Assembly (NCBI GenBank): GCA_902803245.1
Contig: CADCPJ010000182.1
Span: forward strand, 1-5,562
DNA length: 5,562 nt
From: an uncultured Lachnospiraceae bacterium
GTDB lineage: Bacteria > Bacillota > Clostridia > Lachnospirales > Lachnospiraceae
Direction of reading: 5' to 3'
Below, piece after piece: positions 1 through 5,562 of the stretch. The translations under genes and the position numbers were made by a program. How positions within the stretch are numbered: position 1 is the stretch's first letter; each line of letters starts with the position of its first letter. The notes under the pieces were generated by a model that was not told the DNA's origin, did no database searches, and saw only the letters and a list, made by a program, of their open reading frames with translations.

Positions 1-309
1 GCCCTTTTAAGAAAGCAGGTGGGGGAGGGCTTTGCGTACTATCTCGGCACGGACTGCGGCGATACGCTCCTTAAAGCCCTGTGCGAAAAGATCCTCAAAG
101 TCCGGCGCGGCGTCGCCCCGATGAAGATGGAAGAGGGAATTGCCGTGCAGCGCCTCTTCGGGGAGGCGGCGGAGTACCTCGTATTCCAGAATTACACGGA
201 CAAGGTGCAAAAACTGCCCCTTGTCTACAACAAACTGGACATCCTCTTCGGCTTCGAACCGGTGTCCGCCTTCGGCGCATTTGTTTTAAGAGTTCCAAAG
301 AAAAAGTAA
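1..309 (+). CDS. C-terminal fragment of a probable GH42 beta-galactosidase (5' end outside the window)
   Basis: The reading frame is open from base 1 (GCC) to TAA at 307-309, giving 102 residues with no start, so it is the 3' end of a longer gene. The segment VGEGFAYYLGT (fragment residues 7-17) resembles the GKGxAYYVGT strand of the beta-galactosidase trimerisation-like domain in glycoside hydrolase family 42. The following stretch (about one residue in three hydrophobic, with LLKALCEKIL, then a G-I-A-V-Q-R strand, Y-L-V-F-Q-N-Y-T, and the terminal GAFVLRVPKKK) fits the small C-terminal beta-domain of that family (typically GVEVxxR, FLxNHT, then PYGVAVL). GH42 enzymes hydrolyse terminal beta-galactosides, usually in the cytoplasm. 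The catalytic barrel is not in the window, so the assignment rests on a remembered C-terminal pattern only. The gene ends 21 bases before the next start, so the two may be cotranscribed. Confidence 0.65.
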   Translation, partial: ALLRKQVGEGFAYYLGTDCGDTLLKALCEKILKVRRGVAPMKMEEGIAVQRLFGEAAEYLVFQNYTDKVQKLPLVYNKLDILFGFEPVSAFGAFVLRVPKKK

Positions 310-330
310 ATCTATGAAAGGAGGACATTC

Positions 331-2856
331 ATGCAGGCATTAGAAATCAAAAAGGATCTGTACTGGACAGGGGTCCTCGACCCCGACCTCAGAGTCTTTG
401 ACATCATCATGGAGACCAGGTATGGCACCTCTTACAACTCCTACCTGCTGAAGGGAAGCAAAAAGACGGCGCTCTTCGAGACGTCGAAGCTTTCTTTCTT
501 TGAGGAGATGCGGGATTACATCGAGTCCATAACCCGCATCGAGGACATCGACTACCTGATTATGGATCACACGGAGCCGGATCACGCGGGAACGGTCGAG
601 AAGCTCCTCGAGATCAATCCTGCACTCACGATTGTCGCGACGGGCACTGCGATCCAGTTCCTCAAGCACATCGTGAACCGGGATTTCAACAGCATCGCGG
701 TGAAGGACAACGATCACCTCTCCCTCGGCGACAAGACCCTGGAGTTCATGATCCTCCCGAATCTCCACTGGCCGGACACGATGTACACTTACGTGCCCGA
801 AGCAAAGGCGCTCTTCACCTGCGACTCCTTTGGCTCACACTATGCCTGCAAGGGAATCCTCCGCTCACAGGTTCCGGATGAGGCGGCCTATGCGGAGGCG
901 ACAAAGTATTACTTCGACTGCATCATAGGCCCGTTTGCCTATCCCTATATGTACAATGCCTTAAAGCGCATCGAGGGCCTCGATATCGAGACCATCTGCT
1001 GCGGACACGGGCCTGTCCTCGATTCCCGCTTTGATGAGCTCTTCGGCTGGTATCAAAGCTGGTGCGCACCTCCGAAAAAGAGGGACAGGAAGCTCGTCGT
1101 GATGCCCTACGTCAGCGCTTACGGATACACGAAGAGGCTGTCGGAGGAAATCGCGCGCGGCGTGGAGGCGGCAGGAGAGATCGACGTTCACAGGTACGAC
1201 CTGGTCTTCGACGACAAGACAGGGCTGGCAGCGGATATGGCAGGGGCCGACGGATACCTCTTCGGCACTCCGACGATCCTCGGCGAGGCCCTTGAGCCCG
1301 TCATGGCCCTCACTCTCGGCATGTTTCCGCCGGTCGTTAAGGGGAGGCTCGCCAGCGCATTCGGCGCATACGGCTGGTCCGGCGAGGGTGTCCCGCACAT
1401 CATCGAGAGGCTGAAACAGGTCCGCCTGAACGTCCTCGACGGCTTCCGCGTCCGCTTCAAGCCCGACGAAAACCAGCTCGCGGACGCCTATGACTTCGGC
1501 TACAATTTCGGCTGCGTCCTGCTGAAGAAGGAGGTCAGAAAGCCGGCCGGGGCGCGCTCCCTCGTGAAGTGCCTGGTCTGCGGCGCGATCTTTGATTCCA
1601 TGACGGAGGTATGTCCGGTCTGCGGCGTCGGAAAAGAGAACTTTGTCCCCGCGGACGAGCCGACGGATTTTAAAAATGACACGGATCGGAAGTACCTGAT
1701 TCTCGGCGGAGGCTCGGCGGCCCTCGAGGCGGCGAAGGCGATCCGGCAAAGAGACAGGACGGGCGGGATCACGATGATCTCCGATGAGGTCCATCTGCCT
1801 TACAACCGCCCGATGCTGACCAAGGCGATGCTCTCCGACATGACGGGAGATCAGCTTGCGATTGAGCCGGCATCCTTCTATGCGGAAAATGCCATCAGCC
1901 TGCTTCTTGACGCCCAAGTGGAGAAGATCGATCCCGCATCGAGGTCCGTGCAGGTGAAGAAGGACGGTAACACCATGACCATCCTCTACGACAAGCTGAT
2001 CTACTGCCTCGGCGCGCACTCGTTCGTCCCGCCGATCAAGGGAGCGGACAGCGAAAAAGTCGTATCGATCCGGACCATCGAGGACGCCGCGAAGGTGCAG
2101 AAGATGCTCCCGTCCATAAAGACCGCCGTCGTCATCGGAGGAGGCGTTCTGGGACTTGAGGCCGCCTGGGCGCTTAAGAGAGGCAGAGCCTGTGTCTCGG
2201 TGGTGGAGTCCGCTCCGCGGATCATGGCCCGCCAGTTGGGGGAGACCGCGTCGGAAGTCCTGACCGGCATCATACGCGAGGCCGGCATACCGGTCTTTAT
2301 CGGCGCAGGGACGGAGGCGATTACCGAAGAAGGCGTGCTCCTTAGCGACGGAACGCTTCTTCCGGCGGACCTCGTCATTATCTCGACCGGCGTCCGCGGA
2401 AATCTGGATATCGCTAAGAGCGCGGGAATCGCGGTCGGCCGCTCCATCACCGTCAACGAGAGAATGGAGACAAATATCCCGGACATCTACGCCGCGGGCG
2501 ACTGCGCGGAGTATAACGGCGTCAACTACGCCCTCTGGTCCCAGTCCGTGGAGGAAGGCAAGGTAGCCGGCGGAAATGCCGCGGGAGACGACCTCACATA
2601 TGAGTCCGTGGACGGAGCCCTCACATTCAACGGGATGGGAACGAGCCTCTTCTCCATCGGCGATGGCGGGAGCGACCCCTCAAAGCAGTACCGCACGGTG
2701 GAGCTTAAGGATGAGAGGCGGAAGCAGTATGAGAAGTACACCTTTGTCAACAACCGCCTGTGCGGGGTCACCCTGATCGGGGACACCGGCCGTCTCGCGG
2801 AGCTGACGCAGAAGGTGAAGGACGGGGCGAAGTTCTCGGATGTGCTGAACCTTTAA
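331..2856 (+). CDS. Multidomain flavodiiron protein (FDP core + short-spaced rubredoxin + NADH:rubredoxin oxidoreductase)
   Basis: An 841-residue cytoplasmic enzyme expected to reduce O2 to water (or NO to N2O) with NADH. Residues 1-250 form the metallo-beta-lactamase-like diiron domain, with the expected ligands H80, E82, D84, H85, H146, D165 and H226 all present. Residues about 253-400 are the FMN-binding flavodoxin domain (phosphate loop near S262-T267; FGTPT at 311-315; AYGWSGEG at 346-353). A rubredoxin-like knuckle follows with C414-x2-C417 and C428-x2-C431, only 10 residues between pairs against roughly 25-30 in ordinary rubredoxins. Residues about 454-841 are a pyridine-nucleotide-disulfide-type reductase: FAD motif GGGSAA (459-464), NAD(P) motif GGGVLGLE (603-610), and the second FAD motif AAGDCAE (721-727). 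E626 at the end of the second strand favours NADH. This is the architecture of the clostridial class F proteins, of which the Clostridioides difficile enzyme has been described as an NADH:oxygen oxidoreductase. Start chosen by AAAGGAGG at 317-324, six bases before ATG. All domains look intact. Confidence 0.95.
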   Translation: MQALEIKKDLYWTGVLDPDLRVFDIIMETRYGTSYNSYLLKGSKKTALFETSKLSFFEEMRDYIESITRIEDIDYLIMDHTEPDHAGTVEKLLEINPALTIVATGTAIQFLKHIVNRDFNSIAVKDNDHLSLGDKTLEFMILPNLHWPDTMYTYVPEAKALFTCDSFGSHYACKGILRSQVPDEAAYAEATKYYFDCIIGPFAYPYMYNALKRIEGLDIETICCGHGPVLDSRFDELFGWYQSWCAPPKKRDRKLVVMPYVSAYGYTKRLSEEIARGVEAAGEIDVHRYDLVFDDKTGLAADMAGADGYLFGTPTILGEALEPVMALTLGMFPPVVKGRLASAFGAYGWSGEGVPHIIERLKQVRLNVLDGFRVRFKPDENQLADAYDFGYNFGCVLLKKEVRKPAGARSLVKCLVCGAIFDSMTEVCPVCGVGKENFVPADEPTDFKNDTDRKYLILGGGSAALEAAKAIRQRDRTGGITMISDEVHLPYNRPMLTKAMLSDMTGDQLAIEPASFYAENAISLLLDAQVEKIDPASRSVQVKKDGNTMTILYDKLIYCLGAHSFVPPIKGADSEKVVSIRTIEDAAKVQKMLPSIKTAVVIGGGVLGLEAAWALKRGRACVSVVESAPRIMARQLGETASEVLTGIIREAGIPVFIGAGTEAITEEGVLLSDGTLLPADLVIISTGVRGNLDIAKSAGIAVGRSITVNERMETNIPDIYAAGDCAEYNGVNYALWSQSVEEGKVAGGNAAGDDLTYESVDGALTFNGMGTSLFSIGDGGSDPSKQYRTVELKDERRKQYEKYTFVNNRLCGVTLIGDTGRLAELTQKVKDGAKFSDVLNL

Positions 2857-2995
2857 AGCGGAACGCCCGCAATGAGGGGCGATGGATGCCCGGCGGACAT
2901 CCGTTTAGCGCGGCCGAAGCGGAGCGCAGACCGCATAGCGTCCCGAATACTGGGTTTGCTGAAGTGTTGCAATCATTTATAAGAAAGGAGAAACT
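2857..2995. other. GC-rich intergenic spacer with short hairpins, no clear terminator or promoter
   Basis: This 139-base gap separates the flavodiiron gene from mscL. It contains a 5-bp stem CGCCC/GGGCG (2864-2868 with 2877-2881) and a second stem GGATG/CATCC (2884-2888 with 2898-2902) that can be extended inward past one mismatch. Neither is followed by a T-run, so neither is a convincing intrinsic terminator. From 2907 to 2940 the tetramer AGCG occurs four times (2907, 2918, 2923, 2937) in a purine/GC-rich stretch. After 2941 the composition becomes more AT-rich up to the mscL ribosome binding site (AAAGGAG, 2984-2990). I see no well-spaced -35/-10 pair, and no credible coding sequence. A promoter for the mscL group could still lie here. 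Confidence 0.5.
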
Positions 2996-3403
2996 ATGGC
3001 AGGAAAAGGTTTTATCGGCGAGTTTAAAGAATTTATCTCCAGAGGAAATGTGATGGATATGGCCGTCGGTGTCATCATCGGCGGGGCTTTCAGCACCATC
3101 GTCAATTCACTTGTTGAGGACGTCATCACTCCTCTCATCGGTCTCATCGGAGGATCCCAGGACTTCAGCAGTCTCAAAATCGGTCCGGTCATGATCGGCA
3201 ATTTCATCAATGCCGTGGTGGATTTCCTCATCATCGCGCTCGTGCTGTTCTCAGTCATCAAGGCATTTAACAAAGCGAGGGATTTGACGAGCAAGCCCAA
3301 GGAAGAGGCGGCTCCGACGACGAAGATCTGTCCTTTCTGCAAATCCGAGATCGCTGTCGAAGCTACACGCTGCCCGCACTGCACTTCCGAGCTTAAAAAA
3401 TGA
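2996..3403 (+). CDS. mscL: Large-conductance mechanosensitive channel MscL with C-terminal zinc ribbon
   Basis: A 135-residue inner-membrane channel that opens under membrane tension to release solutes during hypo-osmotic shock. The N-terminus FKEFISRGNVMDMAVGVIIG (residues 10-29) is the MscL signature: an amphipathic N-terminal helix running into the pore-lining first transmembrane segment (about 17-45). A second transmembrane segment spans about 66-90 (IGNFINAVVDFLIIALVLF), followed by a charged cytoplasmic stretch. The tail is not the usual plain helical bundle: it ends in a zinc-ribbon-like knuckle with C112-x2-C115 and C126-x2-C129 (CPFC and CPHC). MscL proteins with such tails occur in clostridial genomes, to my knowledge; the role of the ribbon is not established here. 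The start is supported by AAAGGAG at 2984-2990, five bases before ATG. Its stop overlaps the start of the next gene (ATGA at 3400-3403). Confidence 0.96.
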   Translation: MAGKGFIGEFKEFISRGNVMDMAVGVIIGGAFSTIVNSLVEDVITPLIGLIGGSQDFSSLKIGPVMIGNFINAVVDFLIIALVLFSVIKAFNKARDLTSKPKEEAAPTTKICPFCKSEIAVEATRCPHCTSELKK

Positions 3404-3870
3404 ATGACCTGAGGCGTCAGGAACTCATCGAGGAGTTCATGGAAGAAGTGAAGGAGATCGCGGAGGACCTCGATGACGGGACACTCCCCATCGAGGACCT
3501 CATACAGGAGGGCTATGTCGGTCTCATGAAGGGGATCGAAGCCCTTAAGATGGAAGAAGACGGGGAGGCCGCTTTTGGTGGCCTTCCCCTGACTGAGACG
3601 ATGCGGGGCTCGATCCGCGGGGCGATGGAAGAGGCCATCGAGGAGAGAAAGAGGCTCCTTGTATCGGATGACCGCCTGATCGTCCAGGTGGAGCTGCTCA
3701 ATCGCAGCATCGAGCGCCTCACCGAGGAGCTCGGCACGAAACCGAATATCGACGAGATCGCAAATGACATGAAGATCCCGCAGGAGACGGTGCTGAAGAT
3801 CCTGAAGCTCACCGACGAGGGGTTCGATGAAGAGGAATTCATACCGCCCATAAGGACGGAAAAAACGTGA
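3400..3870 (+). CDS. Small sigma-70-like protein (region 2.2- and region 3-like, no region 4)
   Basis: A 156-residue soluble, acidic protein. Residues 31-48 (containing DLIQEGYVGLMKGIEAL) match region 2.2 of primary sigma factors (DLIQEGNIGLMKAV), the part that binds the beta-prime clamp helices of RNA polymerase. Residues about 70-82 (GSIRGAMEEAIEE) sit where WIRQAITRAIAD lies in sigma-70, and residues 97-137 (LLNRSIERLTEELGTKPNIDEIA..., then a VLKIL helix) closely follow region 3 (LNRVSRQLLQELGREPTPEELA...). Regions 1 and 4 are absent. The tryptophan and tyrosine residues of region 2.3 that melt the -10 element are missing: the matching stretch reads PLTETMRGSIRG. It is therefore probably not a complete initiation factor. 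The start ATG overlaps the mscL stop by 4 bp and has no Shine-Dalgarno sequence of its own, which suggests translational coupling. Whether it acts as a decoy, anti-sigma-like or regulatory subunit is unknown. It could also be a degenerate sigma gene, but the frame is clean. Confidence 0.8.
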   Translation: MNDLRRQELIEEFMEEVKEIAEDLDDGTLPIEDLIQEGYVGLMKGIEALKMEEDGEAAFGGLPLTETMRGSIRGAMEEAIEERKRLLVSDDRLIVQVELLNRSIERLTEELGTKPNIDEIANDMKIPQETVLKILKLTDEGFDEEEFIPPIRTEKT

Positions 3871-3895
3871 CAATGGGGACTGTCCCCATTGTCAC
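3860..3895 (-). terminator. Possible intrinsic terminator read on the minus strand
   Basis: Read on the minus strand, the 3867-3895 hairpin is followed after one G by six T residues (complement of AAAAAA at 3860-3865), the classic layout of a rho-independent terminator. On the plus strand the A-run lies upstream of the hairpin and no T-run follows (ATCATATGAGG), so it should not stop sense transcription efficiently. No minus-strand gene ends here, so if active it would end antisense transcripts from the clc side. Confidence 0.35.
3867..3895. repeat. 29-bp nearly perfect palindrome between the sigma-like gene and clc
   Basis: The arms GTGACAATGGGGAC (3867-3880) and GTCCCCATTGTCAC (3882-3895) are exact reverse complements around a single central T (3881). 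The left arm contains the TGA stop (3868-3870) of the upstream gene, and the right arm ends 20 bases before the preferred clc start. In RNA it would form a very stable hairpin of about 13 bp with a three-base loop. It may be a dispersed palindromic (REP-like) element, an operator, or an mRNA-processing or terminator hairpin; the sequence alone does not decide. Confidence 0.85.
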
Positions 3896-3902
3896 ATCAT
3901 AT

Positions 3903-3909
3903 GAGGCGG
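3903..3909 (+). promoter_or_regulatory. Weak ribosome binding site deciding the clc start
   Basis: GAGGCGG lies six bases before ATG at 3916. The alternative in-frame starts, TTG at 3889 (inside the palindrome) and ATG at 3901, have no Shine-Dalgarno-like sequence upstream, so 3916 is preferred. Confidence 0.6.
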
Positions 3910-3915
3910 AACGCT

Positions 3916-5322
3916 ATGGCTGAGACGAAAGAGAAGACAGGACGGGAGAGCACGGAGGCAGAGGGATCAGGACAAGCGCAGCAGGAAATGAGCCTTAAGG
4001 AATATCTCCGGCACTATCTCGCCTACCTCCTGAAATGGGTGATTCTCGCCGCTGTGATCGGGTCCGTCAGCGGGCTTGTCGGGGCACTCTTTTTTAAGGG
4101 CGTTGAGGGGGCGACCGCTCTTCGGGAGGAGAACCCGTTCCTTCTTTTTTTCCTGCCTGCGGCCGGCCTCTTTATTGTGTGGATGTACAGGATGTCCGGC
4201 TCCGAGGGCGCGTCGACGGACACCATCATCGAGGCGGCCAGGGAGGGCCATGAGATCCATATCGGCCTTCTGCCCTCGATCTTCAGCGGTACGGTCCTCA
4301 CGCACCTGACCGGAGGCTCCGCCGGAAGGGAGGGAGCGGCGCTCCAGATCGGAGGCAGCATCGGCAACCAGATGGGGAGGCTCTTAAAGCTTGGCAGGGA
4401 GGAAATGAAGATCGCCACGATGGCCGGCATGGCTTCTTTCTTTTCGGCGATCTTCGGGACGCCTCTTACGGCCTCGATGTTTGTCATTCTCTTTATCAGC
4501 GTCGGCTCGTTTTATGAGTCGGCCCTCCTTCCGGCCTATCTGGCGTCGCTGATTGCCAGGGGAGTGTCCTTTCTCCTCGGAGCGGAGGCATTCGGGTTTT
4601 CGATCGAAGTGCCGGAGATCGTGACGCACCATTTTGTGAGAGTCCTTGTGCTGGCCGCTCTTGCGGGAATCCTGTCCGTGGTGTTCTGCTCGGTGCTCCA
4701 TGGGACGGAGAGGCTCTACCGGAAGCTGTTCCGCAATGCCTATGTGCGCGTCCTTGTCGGCGCCGGCCTCGTCATCGCCCTCACGCTCATCGAGGGCAGC
4801 GGGGATTACAACGGTGCGGGAGGCGGAGTGATTGCCCGCGCTCTCTCCGGCGGACCGATTGCCCCTTATGCATTTATCATGAAGACCCTGTTCACGGCGC
4901 TCACCCTCGGAGCGGGGTTCAAGGGAGGAGAGATCGTGCCCACCTTCTTTGTGGGGGCGACCTTCGGTGCGGTCGCCGGACCGGTTCTTGGCATCCCGGC
5001 TTCCTTTGGGGCCGCTGTCGGGATGATCGCGATGTTCGCGGGGGTGACGAATACGGTGATCGCCTCCATCTTCCTCGCCATAGAGGTTTTCAGCGGCGCA
5101 GGGGTTCTCTACTTTGCGCTGGCCTCGATCGTGAGCTATGCCTGCTCGGGCTACAACGGGCTCTACTCGAGCCAGCGGATCCTGTATTCCAGGACGAAAC
5201 CGGAGTACATCAACTTAAGGACGAATCACAATCATCTGGTCAAAGCTGCTATGAAGGGCGTGTCACAAAAAATGAAGAAAGGGGAGGCTGCAGACAACAG
5301 CGGAAGCAGCCGGGAAGACTGA
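3916..5322 (+). CDS. CLC-family anion channel/transporter (EriC/ClcA-like)
   Basis: From the ATG at 3916 this is a 468-residue polytopic membrane protein that moves chloride or a related anion. After a hydrophilic N-terminus (1-35), hydrophobic helices run from about 40 to 410. The gating-glutamate motif GGSAGREGAALQIGGSIG (133-150) places E139 at the position of E148 in E. coli ClcA. The later motif GGEIVPTFFVGATFG (337-351) corresponds to the GxFxP region, and Y417 (in GLYSSQ) fits the central anion-coordinating tyrosine. The first motif, normally GSGIP, is replaced by roughly GASTD (98-102). The inner proton-pathway glutamate (E203 in ClcA) aligns with L192/F193 after FGTPL, so proton coupling may differ or be absent. 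There are no C-terminal CBS domains, only a charged tail of about 45 residues. The protein may handle Cl-, or another halide such as F-; I cannot tell which. It is followed after one base by ddl. Confidence 0.92.
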   Translation: MAETKEKTGRESTEAEGSGQAQQEMSLKEYLRHYLAYLLKWVILAAVIGSVSGLVGALFFKGVEGATALREENPFLLFFLPAAGLFIVWMYRMSGSEGASTDTIIEAAREGHEIHIGLLPSIFSGTVLTHLTGGSAGREGAALQIGGSIGNQMGRLLKLGREEMKIATMAGMASFFSAIFGTPLTASMFVILFISVGSFYESALLPAYLASLIARGVSFLLGAEAFGFSIEVPEIVTHHFVRVLVLAALAGILSVVFCSVLHGTERLYRKLFRNAYVRVLVGAGLVIALTLIEGSGDYNGAGGGVIARALSGGPIAPYAFIMKTLFTALTLGAGFKGGEIVPTFFVGATFGAVAGPVLGIPASFGAAVGMIAMFAGVTNTVIASIFLAIEVFSGAGVLYFALASIVSYACSGYNGLYSSQRILYSRTKPEYINLRTNHNHLVKAAMKGVSQKMKKGEAADNSGSSRED

Positions 5323-5323
5323 T

Positions 5324-5562
5324 ATGAAAGTAGTGGTTTTATGCGGGGGCGTGTCAACGGAAAGGGACATCTCCATCGTCTCGGGGAGCGGTGTCTGCCG
5401 CGCGCTGAGGCAAAAAGGCCATCAGGCGATTCTCCTCGACGTCTTTTTCGGCGACGAATACGTGGATCTCATGCACGCCTTTCCGGAGGAATACGACGTG
5501 GACGAAGCAGTGAGGCGCATCCACAGCTGCGACAAAGAGATCGAGAGCGCGCTCGCCAATCC
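5324..5562 (+). CDS. ddl: D-alanine--D-alanine ligase, N-terminal part (runs off the window)
   Basis: The first 79 codons are visible. The N-terminus MKVVVLCGGVSTERDISIVS matches the Ddl signature GGxSxER(D/E)xS, where the glutamate and serine help bind the first D-alanine; it is followed by SGSGVCRALRQKGHQAILLD, the usual first helix and second strand. The enzyme joins two D-alanines with ATP in the cytoplasm to make the dipeptide for peptidoglycan precursors. The start ATG comes one base after the clc stop, with only a weak GGGAAG (5312-5317) inside the clc coding end, so translation is probably coupled to clc. The ATP-grasp domain lies beyond the window, so a D-Ala-D-Ser or D-Ala-D-Lac ligase variant cannot be excluded. 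Residues after about 45 (LMHAFPEEYDVDEAV...) form an acidic insertion before the next strand. Confidence 0.92.
   Translation, partial: MKVVVLCGGVSTERDISIVSGSGVCRALRQKGHQAILLDVFFGDEYVDLMHAFPEEYDVDEAVRRIHSCDKEIESALAN

Noticed and set aside
961..2019. Long open frame of 352 codons on the minus strand inside the flavodiiron gene
   Set aside because: It lies fully opposite a gene with complete domain motifs, its translation is rich in R, L, D and V without any recognisable motif, and long antisense frames are common in GC-rich genes.
2864..2902. Hairpins after the flavodiiron gene as a terminator
   Set aside because: The stems are only 5 bp and no T-run follows either of them on the plus strand.
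2956..2982. Possible promoter TTGCTG ... TTATAA before mscL
   Set aside because: The spacing is only about 15 bases, the -35 match is poor, and transcription would start at the ribosome binding site, leaving no room for translation initiation.
2760..3053. Plus-strand open frame bridging the end of the flavodiiron gene, the spacer and the start of mscL
   Set aside because: It runs out of frame through two well-supported genes, and its product is low-complexity and unlike a folded protein.
2977..3873. Open frame of 298 codons on the minus strand spanning mscL and the sigma-like gene
   Set aside because: Both plus-strand genes have clear family signatures; the antisense translation shows no domain pattern and no ribosome binding site that I can support.
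3889..3915. Upstream TTG (3889) or ATG (3901) start for the clc gene
   Set aside because: The TTG is inside the palindrome and neither codon has a Shine-Dalgarno sequence, while ATG at 3916 has GAGGCGG at suitable spacing; the extra nine residues match no CLC feature.

Overview
The window looks like a chromosomal segment of a moderately GC-rich anaerobic Firmicute, most likely of the Lachnospiraceae/Eubacteriales type. The evidence is an oxygen-scavenging flavodiiron protein of the multidomain kind known from clostridia, a zinc-ribbon MscL, strong AAAGGAG-type ribosome binding sites, and tightly packed genes all on the + strand. There is no sign of phage, insertion sequence, CRISPR, tRNA or rRNA.

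Layout: (1) 1-309 is the 3' end of a gene that reads like the C-terminus of a family 42 beta-galactosidase. (2) 331-2856 encodes an 841-residue flavodiiron protein fused to a short-spaced rubredoxin and an NADH:rubredoxin oxidoreductase module; one chain appears able to carry electrons from NADH to O2 (or NO). (3) 2857-2995 is a GC-rich, hairpin-prone spacer with no convincing terminator or promoter. (4) 2996-3403 is mscL with a C-terminal four-cysteine zinc ribbon. (5) 3400-3870 overlaps mscL by 4 bp and encodes a small sigma-70-like protein that keeps region 2.2-like and region 3-like sequence but lacks the promoter-melting aromatics and region 4. (6) 3867-3895 is a nearly perfect palindrome containing the stop codon of that gene. 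(7) 3916-5322 is a CLC-family anion channel/transporter with an altered selectivity motif. (8) 5324 to the window end is the N-terminal part of a D-alanine--D-alanine ligase, one base after the clc stop.

Functionally the genes fall into carbohydrate use (beta-galactosidase end), oxygen defence (flavodiiron protein), and envelope/osmotic functions (MscL, CLC, Ddl). The most unusual item is the minimal sigma-like protein translationally coupled to the mechanosensitive channel. It could bind RNA polymerase core without being able to start transcription by itself. The other genes belong to recognisable families, and some have variant features noted below.
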